A DNA stretch of 64,000 bases from Gemmataceae bacterium (GTDB lineage: Bacteria > Planctomycetota > Planctomycetia > Gemmatales > Gemmataceae). Made by a program: the position numbers and the translations under genes. Shown here piece by piece: positions 9,199-18,175 of this stretch (within the stretch, counting starts at the first letter, position 1; each line of letters begins with the position of its first letter). The notes beneath the pieces are model-generated. The model was not told where the DNA came from. It saw only the letters and a program-made list of their open reading frames with translations, and did no database searches. The stretch spans positions 4,880,412 through 4,944,411 of the forward strand of contig LR594584.1 of NCBI GenBank assembly GCA_901538445.1. The letters run 5' to 3'.

Positions 9199-9291
9199 GA
9201 GGCACTCCGGAAGGTGGTGAAATTGAGCCCCCCGCGTGGGGGCGGGCGATTCACTTCGCTGACCAGGGCGGGCGCTACCTCCGCGGCCTTG

Positions 9292-9369
9292 TTACTCGCC
9301 CATGTGGGCGAGCACCGCTCGCAGCGGCGCGTCGGAGACGCGGACGACGCCCTCGACCGGCCGGTCGAG
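9292..9369 (-). pseudogene. Fossil 3' end of a second DUF4239 gene
   Basis: This 78-bp stretch encodes LDRPVEGVVRVSDAPLRAVL then AHMGE and a stop, the same final 25 residues as the intact DUF4239 gene at 12005-12763 with one substitution (V for F). The DNA differs at about four to five positions over 75 bases, mostly silent. It begins five bases after the sulfatase stop. The rest of the second gene is missing, so this is the remains of a duplicated DUF4239 copy or of a recombination event. Confidence 0.8.
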
Positions 9370-9374
9370 TCGGG

Positions 9375-11921
9375 TTAGTCCTTCTCGCGCATCTTGCTCT
9401 CCAGCGACTTGACGTCCGCCGGGCTGAGCCGCGGCCGGTCGAGCTTGAGCGTCAGCTTGGTCAGCTTCGCCGTCAGCGTGAACGGCATCTGGTAGTCCTT
9501 GTCGTCCACCGGGGTGCCGGTGTCCGAGCCGACGTCGAACGTCTCGTCCCACTGGAGGGTCAGCGGGATCGTGTTCTCCATCTTCTGCGAGGCCACCTCC
9601 TTGCCGTCCACCTTCAGCACCCCGGTGCCGCTGCGGCCGATGCCGCTCATGTTGTTGAAGGCCAGCGTGCCCGCCCCGAGGCCGTCGTACTTGAAGGCGA
9701 ACTCCAGGGTGTGCTTGCCGGGCGCGAGCGCGTCCGGCCCCCCCCACTTCACCCGCTTCAGGTCCACCAGGTTCCAGGTGAACACCGGCTTGCCCTTGAG
9801 CAGGTAGAAGCCGTAGCCGGCGAACCGCCCGCCGGAGGTCAGGATTACCCCCTCGGCCCCACCGGCGGGAACCTCGATGTCCGCCGTGACGGTGTACGAC
9901 GTGTTGAGCAAGAGCGGCGAATCACCCTGCGGCACGCCGGTCATCGGGCGGGTGTAGACGAACTCTGTGCGGCCCGCCGTGATGTTCGGCCGCGGGGCCA
10001 CCAGCCGCGTCGCCACCGATGCGTCCAGCGGCAGCACCTGGTACTTCTCGGCCTCCCGGCGGAAGAGCGCCTGCAGTTCCTTCACCTTGTCCGGGAACTT
10101 GGCGGCCACGTCCTCGAACTGCGTCCAGTCCTTACTGAGGTCGTACAGTTCCCAGGTCACGTTGTTGAACGGATCCTGGTTGACCGGCCCGGCCACGTCC
10201 CACGGCGGGCGAATCACCTTTGTGCTGGCGATCCACCCCTCGTGGTAGAGGGCGTGGTCGCCCATCATCTCGAAGTATTGTGTCTTGTGTCGGGACGGGG
10301 CCCTGGCGTTGGCCGGGTCGAAGGTGTAGGCGAAGCTCGTGCCCTCGATCGGGGCCTGTTTGATCCCGTCCACGAACTCCGGGGCGGGGATGCCGGTGAC
10401 TTCGAGGAGCGTCGGCACCACGTCGATGACGTGGTGGAACTGGTGGCGCAGGCCGCCGACATCCTTGATGCGGCCCGGCCACGACACGCACATGCCCTGC
10501 CGGGTGCCGCCGAAGTGCGACGCCACCTGCTTGGTCCAACTGAACGGGGTGCAGAACGCCCACGTCCAGGGCACCGCCATGTGGTTGTACGTCCGCTCGG
10601 TGCCCCACACGTCGTAGAAGAACTTCAACTGGTCCGCGACCGGGACGGTGACACCGTTGAACACGGCGACCTCGTTCGGCGTGCCGATCAGGGTGCCCTC
10701 GGCGCTCGACCCGTTGTCCCCGCTGATGTAGATGACGAGCGTGTTGTCGAGCTTGCCCATCTTCTCGACCGCGTCGATCACCCGGCCGATCTCGTGGTCG
10801 GTGTAGGCCAGGTAGGCCGCGTACACCTCCACCTGCCGGATGAACATCTTCTTCTCGTCCGCCGTACACTGGTCCCAGTCCTTGAGCAGATCCTTCGGCC
10901 ACGGGGTCATCTTCGCGTCCGCCGGGATCACCCCGAGCTTCTTCTGGTTGGCGAAGACCCGCTCGCGGAGCTTGTTCCACCCCTCGTCGAACAGCTTCAT
11001 GTCGCTGATCTTCTTGACCCACTCCGGCGTCGGGTGGTGCGGGGCGTGGGTGCCCCCGGGCACGTAGTAGCAGAAGAACGGCTTCGCCGGGTCGATCTGG
11101 TTGAGCTGGTTCAACCAGTCGATGGCGTCGTCGGCCATGGCCGTGGTCAGGTTCCACCCGGGCTTGCCGACGTAGGGGGCGATCGACGTCGTCTGGCGGA
11201 ACAGGTTCGGCTGCCACTGGCTCGTGTCCCCGCCGACGAACCCGTAGAAGTACTCGAACCCCATGCCGATCGGCCACTGGTCGAACGGCCCGGCCTGGCT
11301 GGCCACGAAGGTCGGGGTATTGTGGTTCTTGCCGAACCACGAGGTGGCGAACCCGTTGTCCTTGAGGGTGCGGCCGATCGTGGCCTTGTCCTTCTGGATA
11401 ATGCTGTTGTACCCGGGGAAGCCGGTGGACTGCTCCGAGATCACGCCGAACCCGACCGAGTGGTGGTTGCGGCCGGTGATGAGCGCGGCGCGGGTCGGCG
11501 AGCAGAGGGCGGTCGAGTGCATGTTGGTGTACCGCAGGCCCGCCTTGGCGATGCGGTCCAGGCTGGGCGTGGGGATGACCCCGCCGAAGGTGCTGGGGGC
11601 ACCGAACCCGACGTCGTCGGTCATGATGAGCAGGACGTTCGGGGCACCCGTGGGCGGCACCACGCGGGGGGCCCACCACGTCTTCGACTGGGCCGCGTTG
11701 TCCTTGATGACCCCGCCGAACTTCGGGTCCGGCGGCGGGAGCTGCTTGCCGCTGATGCTGGTCGAGGCCGCGGGCGACCCTGCCGGCGGGGTCGCTTCCG
11801 CGGGAGCCTGTTGCGCGTCCCGCGCAGCCGGCGACGGGGTGAGTTTCCCCGTCGCCGCGAACCCAGCCAACCCGGCGGCGCCCAGGGCCAGGAGGACCGC
11901 GAACCGCGAGTGCGTGGCCAC
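9375..11921 (-). CDS. Arylsulfatase-type sulfatase, secreted
   Basis: An 848-residue sulfatase expected to hydrolyse sulfate esters outside the cytoplasm. The formylglycine motif CSPTRAALITGR is intact (C140), so a cysteine-type maturation enzyme is needed. The metal-site strand NVLLIMTDDVGFGAPSTFGG, GKNHNTP and YISGDNGSSAEG are present. The N-terminus is a hydrophobic leader. The last ~250 residues add a beta-rich module typical of long planctomycete arylsulfatases. The start is placed at GTG 11921 because GGAG precedes it; an in-frame ATG at 11975 is the alternative. The upstream DUF4239 gene is about 80 bp away on the same strand. Confidence 0.88.
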   Translation of the reverse strand: MATHSRFAVLLALGAAGLAGFAATGKLTPSPAARDAQQAPAEATPPAGSPAASTSISGKQLPPPDPKFGGVIKDNAAQSKTWWAPRVVPPTGAPNVLLIMTDDVGFGAPSTFGGVIPTPSLDRIAKAGLRYTNMHSTALCSPTRAALITGRNHHSVGFGVISEQSTGFPGYNSIIQKDKATIGRTLKDNGFATSWFGKNHNTPTFVASQAGPFDQWPIGMGFEYFYGFVGGDTSQWQPNLFRQTTSIAPYVGKPGWNLTTAMADDAIDWLNQLNQIDPAKPFFCYYVPGGTHAPHHPTPEWVKKISDMKLFDEGWNKLRERVFANQKKLGVIPADAKMTPWPKDLLKDWDQCTADEKKMFIRQVEVYAAYLAYTDHEIGRVIDAVEKMGKLDNTLVIYISGDNGSSAEGTLIGTPNEVAVFNGVTVPVADQLKFFYDVWGTERTYNHMAVPWTWAFCTPFSWTKQVASHFGGTRQGMCVSWPGRIKDVGGLRHQFHHVIDVVPTLLEVTGIPAPEFVDGIKQAPIEGTSFAYTFDPANARAPSRHKTQYFEMMGDHALYHEGWIASTKVIRPPWDVAGPVNQDPFNNVTWELYDLSKDWTQFEDVAAKFPDKVKELQALFRREAEKYQVLPLDASVATRLVAPRPNITAGRTEFVYTRPMTGVPQGDSPLLLNTSYTVTADIEVPAGGAEGVILTSGGRFAGYGFYLLKGKPVFTWNLVDLKRVKWGGPDALAPGKHTLEFAFKYDGLGAGTLAFNNMSGIGRSGTGVLKVDGKEVASQKMENTIPLTLQWDETFDVGSDTGTPVDDKDYQMPFTLTAKLTKLTLKLDRPRLSPADVKSLESKMREKD

Positions 11922-12004
11922 GACAAGCTCCCAAACAGGATAGTTGAACGAGGTGCCGATGGCGATTCGCTCCACCGAACAGGGTCGGCGCGCCAGCGGC
12001 TCCG

Positions 12005-12763
12005 CTACTCGCCCATGTGGGCGAGCACCGCCCGCAGCGGCGCGTCGGAGACGCGGACCACGCCCTCGAACGGGCGGTCGAGTTCCAGCACGACGTACAG
12101 CGCGCCGGACACCGACAGCATGCAGACGGTGAGCACGCCCACGGTGGTCGCGTTCCGCGGGGCGAGCAGGCCGAACCCGGCGAACAGCACGCCCTGCCAG
12201 ACGCCCAGCATGACCAGCAGAAGCGTCGGGATCGACCGGTCGCTGTCGGCCGCGAGCCGCTGCCGCGCGTGCCCCAGCCCGACCAGGATGTCCTGCGCAC
12301 GCCCCTTCAGCATCCGCTGGGCGTCGGTCCTGGGCTCGAGCGCCGCGATCGCGTCGAAGAGCCCCTCGCCGATGCCCCGAGACGCGCCGCCGCTGTACTC
12401 GACCGGCGCGCCGTCGTGCGGCCAGAGCTGGTCGGTGATGGACTGCGTGAGGGCGCGGACCTGCGCCCGGGCCGGGGCCGTTTCCGGCCCGTACCGCCCG
12501 AGCACCCGGTCGAGGAGCCCCAACTGAGCGGCGAGGTCCTTCACCGTCGCGCTCTGCGCGTCGTAGATGCCCTTGGTGCTCGAGACGAGCAGCCCGAGGA
12601 CGAGGGCCGCCAGGGTGCCGATGACCCCGAGCCCGAGCTTGATGACGTCACGGGACGCACTGTCGAGGTGGTGGTCGGGCAACCGGCGGGCGAGCCACAG
12701 CGCCGCGAGGGTGCCGGCGAGAACGGAACCGAACATCGCGGACGCGAGCGCGAGCGAACTCAT
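12005..12763 (-). CDS. DUF4239 membrane protein (bestrophin-like)
   Basis: A 252-residue membrane protein. An N-terminal helix (SLALASAMFGSVLAGTLAAL) is followed by DVIKLGLGVIGTLAALVLGL, the signature of the DUF4239/bestrophin-like family, a soluble helical middle (VKDLAAQLGLLDRVLGRYG), and two C-terminal helices around TLLLVMLGVWQGVLFAGFGL and VGVLTVCMLSVSGALYVVL. The function is unproven; distant bestrophin similarity suggests an ion channel. The start at 12763 is preceded by GAGG. The final codons contain a perfect hairpin, CTCGCCCA-TG-TGGGCGAG. A fossil copy of this gene's 3' end lies beyond the sulfatase. Confidence 0.8.
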   Translation of the reverse strand: MSSLALASAMFGSVLAGTLAALWLARRLPDHHLDSASRDVIKLGLGVIGTLAALVLGLLVSSTKGIYDAQSATVKDLAAQLGLLDRVLGRYGPETAPARAQVRALTQSITDQLWPHDGAPVEYSGGASRGIGEGLFDAIAALEPRTDAQRMLKGRAQDILVGLGHARQRLAADSDRSIPTLLLVMLGVWQGVLFAGFGLLAPRNATTVGVLTVCMLSVSGALYVVLELDRPFEGVVRVSDAPLRAVLAHMGE

Positions 12764-12927
12764 GACCTCGGAGCCTCCCCGGGCGCTGGAGCGTGTGACC
12801 GGGCTCGTCTTAATCCTCGACCATGAGTTAGGCAATGCCCGGGTTGCCAGCAGTGGGCGGATCGGCGAAGGAATCTTCGCGAGCGGTGCCTCACGCCCCC
12901 CGCTCGCCCGACCCGGCTGAGGATGTG

Positions 12928-14985
12928 TCACTTCACCGGGAGCCACTGGACGGCGTCGACGACGACGTGGCCGTCGGTGACGCTGTCGTTCGTGATGGTG
13001 ACGGTTGCGGCCTTGCCCTTCTCGAACTCGAACGTGCCCAGCGAGATCCACAGGCCGCCGATCGCCGGCGGCTTCTGCTGGTTCACCTTCACGGACGCCG
13101 TGCCGTCCTTGTGGCTGATCGTCACGGGCACGGACGTCGCGCGGTTCGCGTTCGGCGTGTACGCCAGCCGCACCTCGTACTTCCCAGCCTCGGGGAGGTC
13201 CGCGACGAACTTCGCGGACTGCTTCCCGCGGTCCTTCGCGGCGTCGTGCCGGTAGCCGGTGCCGACGAACGGCGTCGAAGCGCTACTGACCGCCTCGAAC
13301 CCCTTCACCTCGGCGTCGGCGTCGTCCACGACCACGCCGGCGAGCTTCTTCGGGTCCACCGCGTCCGACCGCTTCGGCACGTCGAACTCCAGCACCTGCT
13401 TGTCGGCCACGAGCCGCTTGCGGAGCTTGTCGTAATCGACCTTCTGCACGTCCACGTTGTCCTCGATGGCGAACACGGCGGCGGTCGCGGCGCTCTGGCC
13501 GAGGACCATGAACACCGGCTCCATGCGGATCGACCCGTAGGCGATGTGGGTGCTGCTCACGCACACCGGCACGAACAGGTTCGGGCACTCGCCGGCCTTC
13601 GGGACGATCGCCTTGTAGCTGATCCGGTACGGGCCGCCGGGGCTCTCCTGCACGTCGCCCTCGTTCTGCACGAACCCCTCGGGGGTGACGTACCGGGCGC
13701 AGTTGTGCGAGTCCATGTTGTACGACCCCATGCCGACCGACATCGGGGTCTCGCGCCTGCGGGTGCAGTCCTGCTCGCTCTGGACGTGGTCGCCGACGAG
13801 CCGCCGGGCTTCACGGATGTAGAGCTGGTGCGGCCAGTGGCCGGTGTCGGTGAACTCGTCCTTCGCCAGCCCCCACGGCTTCATTTGAGTCCGCACCTTC
13901 TCGGGCACCCGCGGGTGGTTCTGGAGCGCCCACATGAGCCCCTTCTGGTACGACAAGTGGGCGGCGACGATCTTCTCCCGCTCGGCGTAGCTCGCGTCCG
14001 GGTACTTGTAGTTCTGGCCGATGAAGTCGGTGCTCACCGCGAAGTTGTTGTTCGTGTCGGTCTTCCCGTTGGGCATCCGGTCCGGCTTCATCGGGACCCG
14101 CAGGTCGCCGGCCTCGAAATTCCGGAACAGCAGCTCGTACTTGGCCTCGTCGAAGTCGGCCGGCTTCTCGAACGGGACGCGGTTCGCGGCCACGTCCGTC
14201 ATGCACATGCGGAAGCAGTACGCCTGGAGCCGCTTGTCAGCCTCGCCGTCGGCCGGCAGCGGGTCCGGGTCGATGCCGAACACCAAGCCGCTCTTCGGGT
14301 CGCCCGGCTTCACGTACGGATCGACCTTCACGACGAACTTGTGCGTGTGCCGGTTCCACTTCCGGGCGACGCCGTTCATCGTCTCGCCGAACTCCTTGTT
14401 CGCCTCGCGGCCGACCGCGTAGCTGACCCCCGCGGCGGCCATCAGGTCGCCCTCGTAGGTCGCGTCGATGAACACCTTGCCCGCGAACACCTTCCCGGAC
14501 TCGGTCACCACCGACACGATCCGCTTGCCGTCGAGCTTCACGCCCTTGGCCCGGTCGAGCCGCTCGCCGAACACCACGTCCACCTTCGCCTCGGCGAGCA
14601 TGTCGCGCAGCACCTTCTCGGCGACCTTGGGCTCGAACGCCCACATGGCGTCCTCGTCCTTGCGGTAGAACTTGTACCCGTCGCGCTTCTCGTGGACCCA
14701 CGAAGCGTCGGCGTCGTAGTGCTTCTTCAGCCGCTGGTAGAACTCGCGGGACACGCCGCCGATCACCGCCTTGTTGCCGGAGTCGGTCCACCCGAGCCCA
14801 CCGGACGTGAGCCCGCCGATGTGCTGGCCCGGCTCGATGAGGACGACCGACTTGCCCATGCGGGCGACCTGCACGGCCGCGGCGACGCCGCCCGCGGTGC
14901 CGCCGTACACGACGACGTCCGGGTCCGCGGCCGTTGCGCGACCCCCGGCGAGTAGGAGCGTGAGGAGGCAGGAGAGGCGAAGCAT
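12928..14985 (-). CDS. FAD-dependent oxidoreductase with C-terminal beta domain, secreted
   Basis: A 685-residue exported flavoprotein of the FAD_oxidored (PF12831) type. A signal peptide (MLRLSCLLTLLLAGGRATA) precedes the dinucleotide fold VVVYGGTAGGVAAAVQVARM and the EPGQHIGGLTSGGLGWTDSG segment characteristic of this planctomycete family. The end of the FAD domain is near EPVFMVLGQSAATAAVFAIE. The last ~130 residues form a golvesin-like beta sandwich (YEVRLAYTPNANRATSVPVT; VVVDAVQWLPVK). It probably oxidises a polymer-derived or sugar substrate outside the cytoplasm; the substrate is unknown. The start has GGAGC ten bases upstream. Confidence 0.85.
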   Translation of the reverse strand: MLRLSCLLTLLLAGGRATAADPDVVVYGGTAGGVAAAVQVARMGKSVVLIEPGQHIGGLTSGGLGWTDSGNKAVIGGVSREFYQRLKKHYDADASWVHEKRDGYKFYRKDEDAMWAFEPKVAEKVLRDMLAEAKVDVVFGERLDRAKGVKLDGKRIVSVVTESGKVFAGKVFIDATYEGDLMAAAGVSYAVGREANKEFGETMNGVARKWNRHTHKFVVKVDPYVKPGDPKSGLVFGIDPDPLPADGEADKRLQAYCFRMCMTDVAANRVPFEKPADFDEAKYELLFRNFEAGDLRVPMKPDRMPNGKTDTNNNFAVSTDFIGQNYKYPDASYAEREKIVAAHLSYQKGLMWALQNHPRVPEKVRTQMKPWGLAKDEFTDTGHWPHQLYIREARRLVGDHVQSEQDCTRRRETPMSVGMGSYNMDSHNCARYVTPEGFVQNEGDVQESPGGPYRISYKAIVPKAGECPNLFVPVCVSSTHIAYGSIRMEPVFMVLGQSAATAAVFAIEDNVDVQKVDYDKLRKRLVADKQVLEFDVPKRSDAVDPKKLAGVVVDDADAEVKGFEAVSSASTPFVGTGYRHDAAKDRGKQSAKFVADLPEAGKYEVRLAYTPNANRATSVPVTISHKDGTASVKVNQQKPPAIGGLWISLGTFEFEKGKAATVTITNDSVTDGHVVVDAVQWLPVK

Positions 14986-15121
14986 GTGGGAAGCTCCGGG
15001 ACTGATGCGAACAGGTGGTAAACCGTCGGGAAGCCAATAAACAGGATTGCACCGCATAGGGTAGAGGCCGCGGGGCCGGTTTTGGACTGGGAATCCCGGG
15101 CGGTGGCACTCTGGAGCGCGT

Positions 15122-16462
15122 ATGTCTTCCGTTCCGGTTCCGGGCCGAGCGTGGGTCGTGACCGCCGCCGGCACGGCCGTCAACCTGTGCCTCGGCATCC
15201 TGTACGCCTGGAGCATCTGGAAGGCGGCGCTCGTGCCGAAGGACCCGGCCCTGTACGGCTCGCCGATGGCCGGGCTGAACGAGGGGTGGACGTACCTCTC
15301 GAACGCCCAGGCGACGCTCGCGTACTCGATCTGCGGGTTCACGTTCGCGCTGTGCATGATCCCCGGCGGCCGGCTTCAGGACCGGTACGGCGCGCGGGTC
15401 GGGGCGGTCGCCGGCGGGCTGTTCCTCGCGGCCGGGTGCATCATCGCGGGCCTGATGAAGAGCTACACCGGGCTCGTCGTCGGGTTCGGGCTCCTCGGCG
15501 GCATCGGCATGGGCCTGGGGTACGCCGCCGCGACCCCCGCGGCCGTGCGGTGGTTCCACAGCAGCCGCCGGGGGCTCATCGTCGGGCTCGTCGTCGCCGG
15601 GTACGGTGCGGCCGCCATCTACATCTCCCCGCTCGCCAAGTTCCTGATCGGCGAGTACGGGTTGACGGGCAGCTTCGTCGGGCTCGGGGTCCTGTTCGCC
15701 GTGGTCGTGGTCGCCGCCGGCTCGATGCTGACGCCACCGCCCGCGGGCTACGTCGCCCCCGCCCCGCCGGCCGCACCGAACGCACCGAAGCCGGCCGCCG
15801 TCGTGGACTGGTCCGCCGGGGCGATGCTCAAGACGTGGCAGTTCTACGCGCTCGTGTTCCTGTTCATCGGGTCGGCGCAGTCCGGGTTGCTGGTGATCGG
15901 CAACGCCGCCCCACTGCTGGGCAAAGTCGCCGAGCCGGGGAGCTTCTTCGCGGTGAACGCCTGGCTGCTGGCGACGTTCGGCGGGTTCGTGAACGCCTCG
16001 GGCCGGGTCGGCACCGGCCGGTACTCGGACCGCATCGGCCGGCTGAACGCCTACGCTCTGAACGGACTGGTCTCCGCCCTGTGCCTGTTCGCGGCCCCGT
16101 GGGTCGTCGCGCAGAAGGACGTGCTGGTGCTGTTCGTCATCATCGGGGTGATGTTCTGGCAGTACGGGGGCACTCTGGCGGTGATGCCGGCGATCACGGC
16201 CGACTACTTCGGGCCGAAGAACCTCGGGCTCAACTACGGGCTGGTGTTCCTCGGGTGGGGGATCGCGTTCTTCGTGCCGCAGGCGGCCGCCGCGATCGCC
16301 GACACCTACGGGAGCCTCGACCCGGCGTTCTACCTCTCGGGCGGGCTGCTCGCGGCGGCCGTACTCCTGAGCCGGGTGATCCACAGGCCCGAACCGGGCG
16401 AGCGAGGTGTGGCTGCAGGTTTGGGCAGTATTGGCGAGCGGGGGACTCACGTCCCCCGGTAG
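15122..16462 (+). CDS. OFA-type MFS transporter
   Basis: A 446-residue, twelve-helix major facilitator of the oxalate/formate antiporter (OFA) family. The first helix, AGTAVNLCLGILYAWSIWK, the loop GGRLQDRYGARVGAVAGG and the segment GIGMGLGYAAATPAAVRWF are characteristic. It probably moves a small carboxylate, but the substrate is not determined by sequence. The start is ATG 15122 with CTGGAG upstream. Oddly, the last ten or so residues (GERGTHVPR) and the stop are encoded inside an intergenic palindromic repeat, so the native C-terminus was probably shorter. Confidence 0.85.
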   Translation: MSSVPVPGRAWVVTAAGTAVNLCLGILYAWSIWKAALVPKDPALYGSPMAGLNEGWTYLSNAQATLAYSICGFTFALCMIPGGRLQDRYGARVGAVAGGLFLAAGCIIAGLMKSYTGLVVGFGLLGGIGMGLGYAAATPAAVRWFHSSRRGLIVGLVVAGYGAAAIYISPLAKFLIGEYGLTGSFVGLGVLFAVVVVAAGSMLTPPPAGYVAPAPPAAPNAPKPAAVVDWSAGAMLKTWQFYALVFLFIGSAQSGLLVIGNAAPLLGKVAEPGSFFAVNAWLLATFGGFVNASGRVGTGRYSDRIGRLNAYALNGLVSALCLFAAPWVVAQKDVLVLFVIIGVMFWQYGGTLAVMPAITADYFGPKNLGLNYGLVFLGWGIAFFVPQAAAAIADTYGSLDPAFYLSGGLLAAAVLLSRVIHRPEPGERGVAAGLGSIGERGTHVPR

Positions 16463-16510
16463 AACCGCCGTTCTCGTTCACCGGGGGGCTCACGTCCCCC
16501 GCTCGCCCAA
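16431..16510. repeat. Palindromic repeat element, GGCGAGCG family (copy 1)
   Basis: An 80-bp inverted repeat. The outer arms are TTGGCGAGCGGGGGAC and its complement ending GCTCGCCCAA. Each half also contains its own hairpin, GGGGGACTCACGTCCCCC and GGGGGGCTCACGTCCCCC. A close relative lies at 34467-34549. It overlaps the 3' end of the MFS gene and could act as a terminator for it. Confidence 0.85.
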
Positions 16511-16595
16511 CTCCACAGGGCACACGACCGCGGCGCTCCGGCTTCCACGCGGTTCCGGCGGACGGTACAATCGGCGAACCTTACAGGGTCATTCC

Positions 16596-16976
16596 ATGCT
16601 GGTTGCGCTCCTGTTCTTCCTCATCACCACGCACGCGCTGATGGACTACGCGCTCCAGTCGGACGCGATCGCCACGTGCAAGTGCCGCAAGTTCGAGAGC
16701 CCGGTCTCGAAGGCGGTGCCGTGGTACTACTGGCTCTCGGCCCACGCGATCCTGCACGGCGCGTCGATCGGGGCCGTGGTCCGGTGGTTCGGGTTCGACT
16801 GGACCGCGGTCGCGACCCTCGCGCTCGCCGAGACCGTGCTGCACTGGTTCATCGACCTGGGGAAGTGCGAGCGGCTGTACGGCATCGACATCGACCAGGC
16901 GCTCCATGTCATGTGCCGCCTCGCGTGGTTCGCGCTGCTCGTGGGCGAGGTGTTCGGCCCGCTCCCGCCCGGCTGA
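16596..16976 (+). CDS. DUF3307-type membrane protein
   Basis: A 126-residue integral membrane protein. The start LFFLITTHALMDYALQSD with a short polar loop (ATCKCRK), then WYYWLSAHAILHGASIGAVV, LALAETVLHWFIDLGKC and HVMCRLAWFALLVGEVFG, match the small DUF3307 family, whose role is unknown. His and Asp residues inside the helices (HALMD, HAILHG, HWFID) are conserved-looking. The start ATG 16596 has only a weak AGGG upstream. It ends eight bases before the next gene and may head the exporter transcript. Confidence 0.7.
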   Translation: MLVALLFFLITTHALMDYALQSDAIATCKCRKFESPVSKAVPWYYWLSAHAILHGASIGAVVRWFGFDWTAVATLALAETVLHWFIDLGKCERLYGIDIDQALHVMCRLAWFALLVGEVFGPLPPG

Positions 16977-16984
16977 GGTTCCCC

Positions 16985-18175
16985 ATGCGCTTCTCGACTC
17001 CGACCCGCCCCGGCCGCGGCCTCGAACTCGCGCTGGCGCTGCTCGCCGCCGTCGGGGCCGGCGGGGCCGCCGGGTACATGATCGCCCAGAACGCGGCGAC
17101 CACCGCCCCGGCCGCCGAGCAACCCGCCGCGCGGCCCGACCGCGTCACCTCGCTGGGCCGCCTCCAGCCGGCCGGCGGCGTCGTCCCGGTGTTCGGCCCG
17201 CCCGGCGACCGCATCGCCAAGATGTACCCGGTCAGCCCCGGCGACGCGCTCAAGGCCGGCACCCCGGTCGCCGAACTCGCGAGCCGCAAGGACCGGCTCC
17301 TCGAACTCCAAGTCGCCGAGACGCAGCAGCAGGAGGCGAACACGTCGCTCAAGTTCGCCCGCGTGGCCGGCGAGCAGAAGGTGCGTGCGGCCGAGGCCGA
17401 GCTGAGCCTCGCCAAGGCGAACAAGGTCGGCGACCTCGCGGCCCTCGACGCCAGGCAGGCGTACCTCAAGCTCCAGGTCGAGACCGCCGGGGCGAGCGTG
17501 GCCCGGCTCGAAAAGCTGCGGGCCGGCGGGTCGCAAATCGCCGACGAGACGATGGAGAAGGCGAAGCTCCTCGCGGCGCAGGCCGACGCCGAGTTCAAGG
17601 CCGGGGCCGCCGTCCGCAAGAAGACCGAGACGACCTACGACGAGACCGAGAAGGCCGCGACCGCGAAGGTGGACGCGGCGAAGGCCGAACTCGACGAGGC
17701 GCTCGCCCGCGTGCCGACGAAATCGACCGAGGAGAAGCTCGTCCTCGCCCGGCAGATGGCCGAGCAGACGGTCCTGAAGGCCCCGGTCGCCGGGACCGTG
17801 CTGAAGGTGGTCGGCCGCGAGGGCCAGCCGACCGGCCTCGACCCGGTGCTCCAGATGGCCGACCTGACCGCGATGACCGCGGTCGCCGAAGTCTACGAGG
17901 GCGACATCGAGCGGCTCTCGAAGTGGGTCCGGGCTGGGCCGGTGAAGGCCGAGATCAAGAACCCGGCGCTGCCGCGGGCGCTGACCGGCACGGTGCGGTC
18001 GGAGCAGGACATCTCGCGGATGATCGCGCGGAACCAGGTGTTCGCGATGGGGCCGCGCGAGGACGCCGACCGGCGGGTGATCGAGGTGGTCGTCCACCTC
18101 GCCCCGGACGCGGTCGCTGACGCGAGCCGGTTCGTCGGGCTCCAGGTCACCGTGACGCTGGAGCCCGGGAAGTGA
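16985..18175 (+). CDS. DevB/HlyD-like membrane fusion protein of an ABC exporter
   Basis: A 396-residue periplasmic adaptor. After an N-terminal membrane anchor (LALALLAAVGAGGAAGYMIA) comes a biotinyl-lipoyl half motif, VTSLGRLQPAGGVVPVFGPPG, a long coiled coil (roughly residues 100-250, heptad-rich Ala/Glu/Lys), and the second lipoyl half, VLKAPVAGTVLKVVGREGQ. The LGRLQPAGGV opening is typical of the DevB subgroup. It should link an inner-membrane DevCA transporter to an outer-membrane factor. Its TGA overlaps the next gene's GTG by four bases, showing coupling with the permease. Confidence 0.85.
   Translation: MRFSTPTRPGRGLELALALLAAVGAGGAAGYMIAQNAATTAPAAEQPAARPDRVTSLGRLQPAGGVVPVFGPPGDRIAKMYPVSPGDALKAGTPVAELASRKDRLLELQVAETQQQEANTSLKFARVAGEQKVRAAEAELSLAKANKVGDLAALDARQAYLKLQVETAGASVARLEKLRAGGSQIADETMEKAKLLAAQADAEFKAGAAVRKKTETTYDETEKAATAKVDAAKAELDEALARVPTKSTEEKLVLARQMAEQTVLKAPVAGTVLKVVGREGQPTGLDPVLQMADLTAMTAVAEVYEGDIERLSKWVRAGPVKAEIKNPALPRALTGTVRSEQDISRMIARNQVFAMGPREDADRRVIEVVVHLAPDAVADASRFVGLQVTVTLEPGK

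Noticed and set aside
9225..9250. GC hairpin CCCCC-GCGT-GGGGG before the DUF1254 gene considered as a riboswitch or operator
   Set aside because: Only a five-base stem with no conserved loop or partner; nothing supports a specific role.
12007..12024. Hairpin CTCGCCCATGTGGGCGAG considered as a terminator
   Set aside because: It lies inside the last codons of the DUF4239 gene (and its fossil at 9295) and is explained by the amino-acid sequence LAHMGE.
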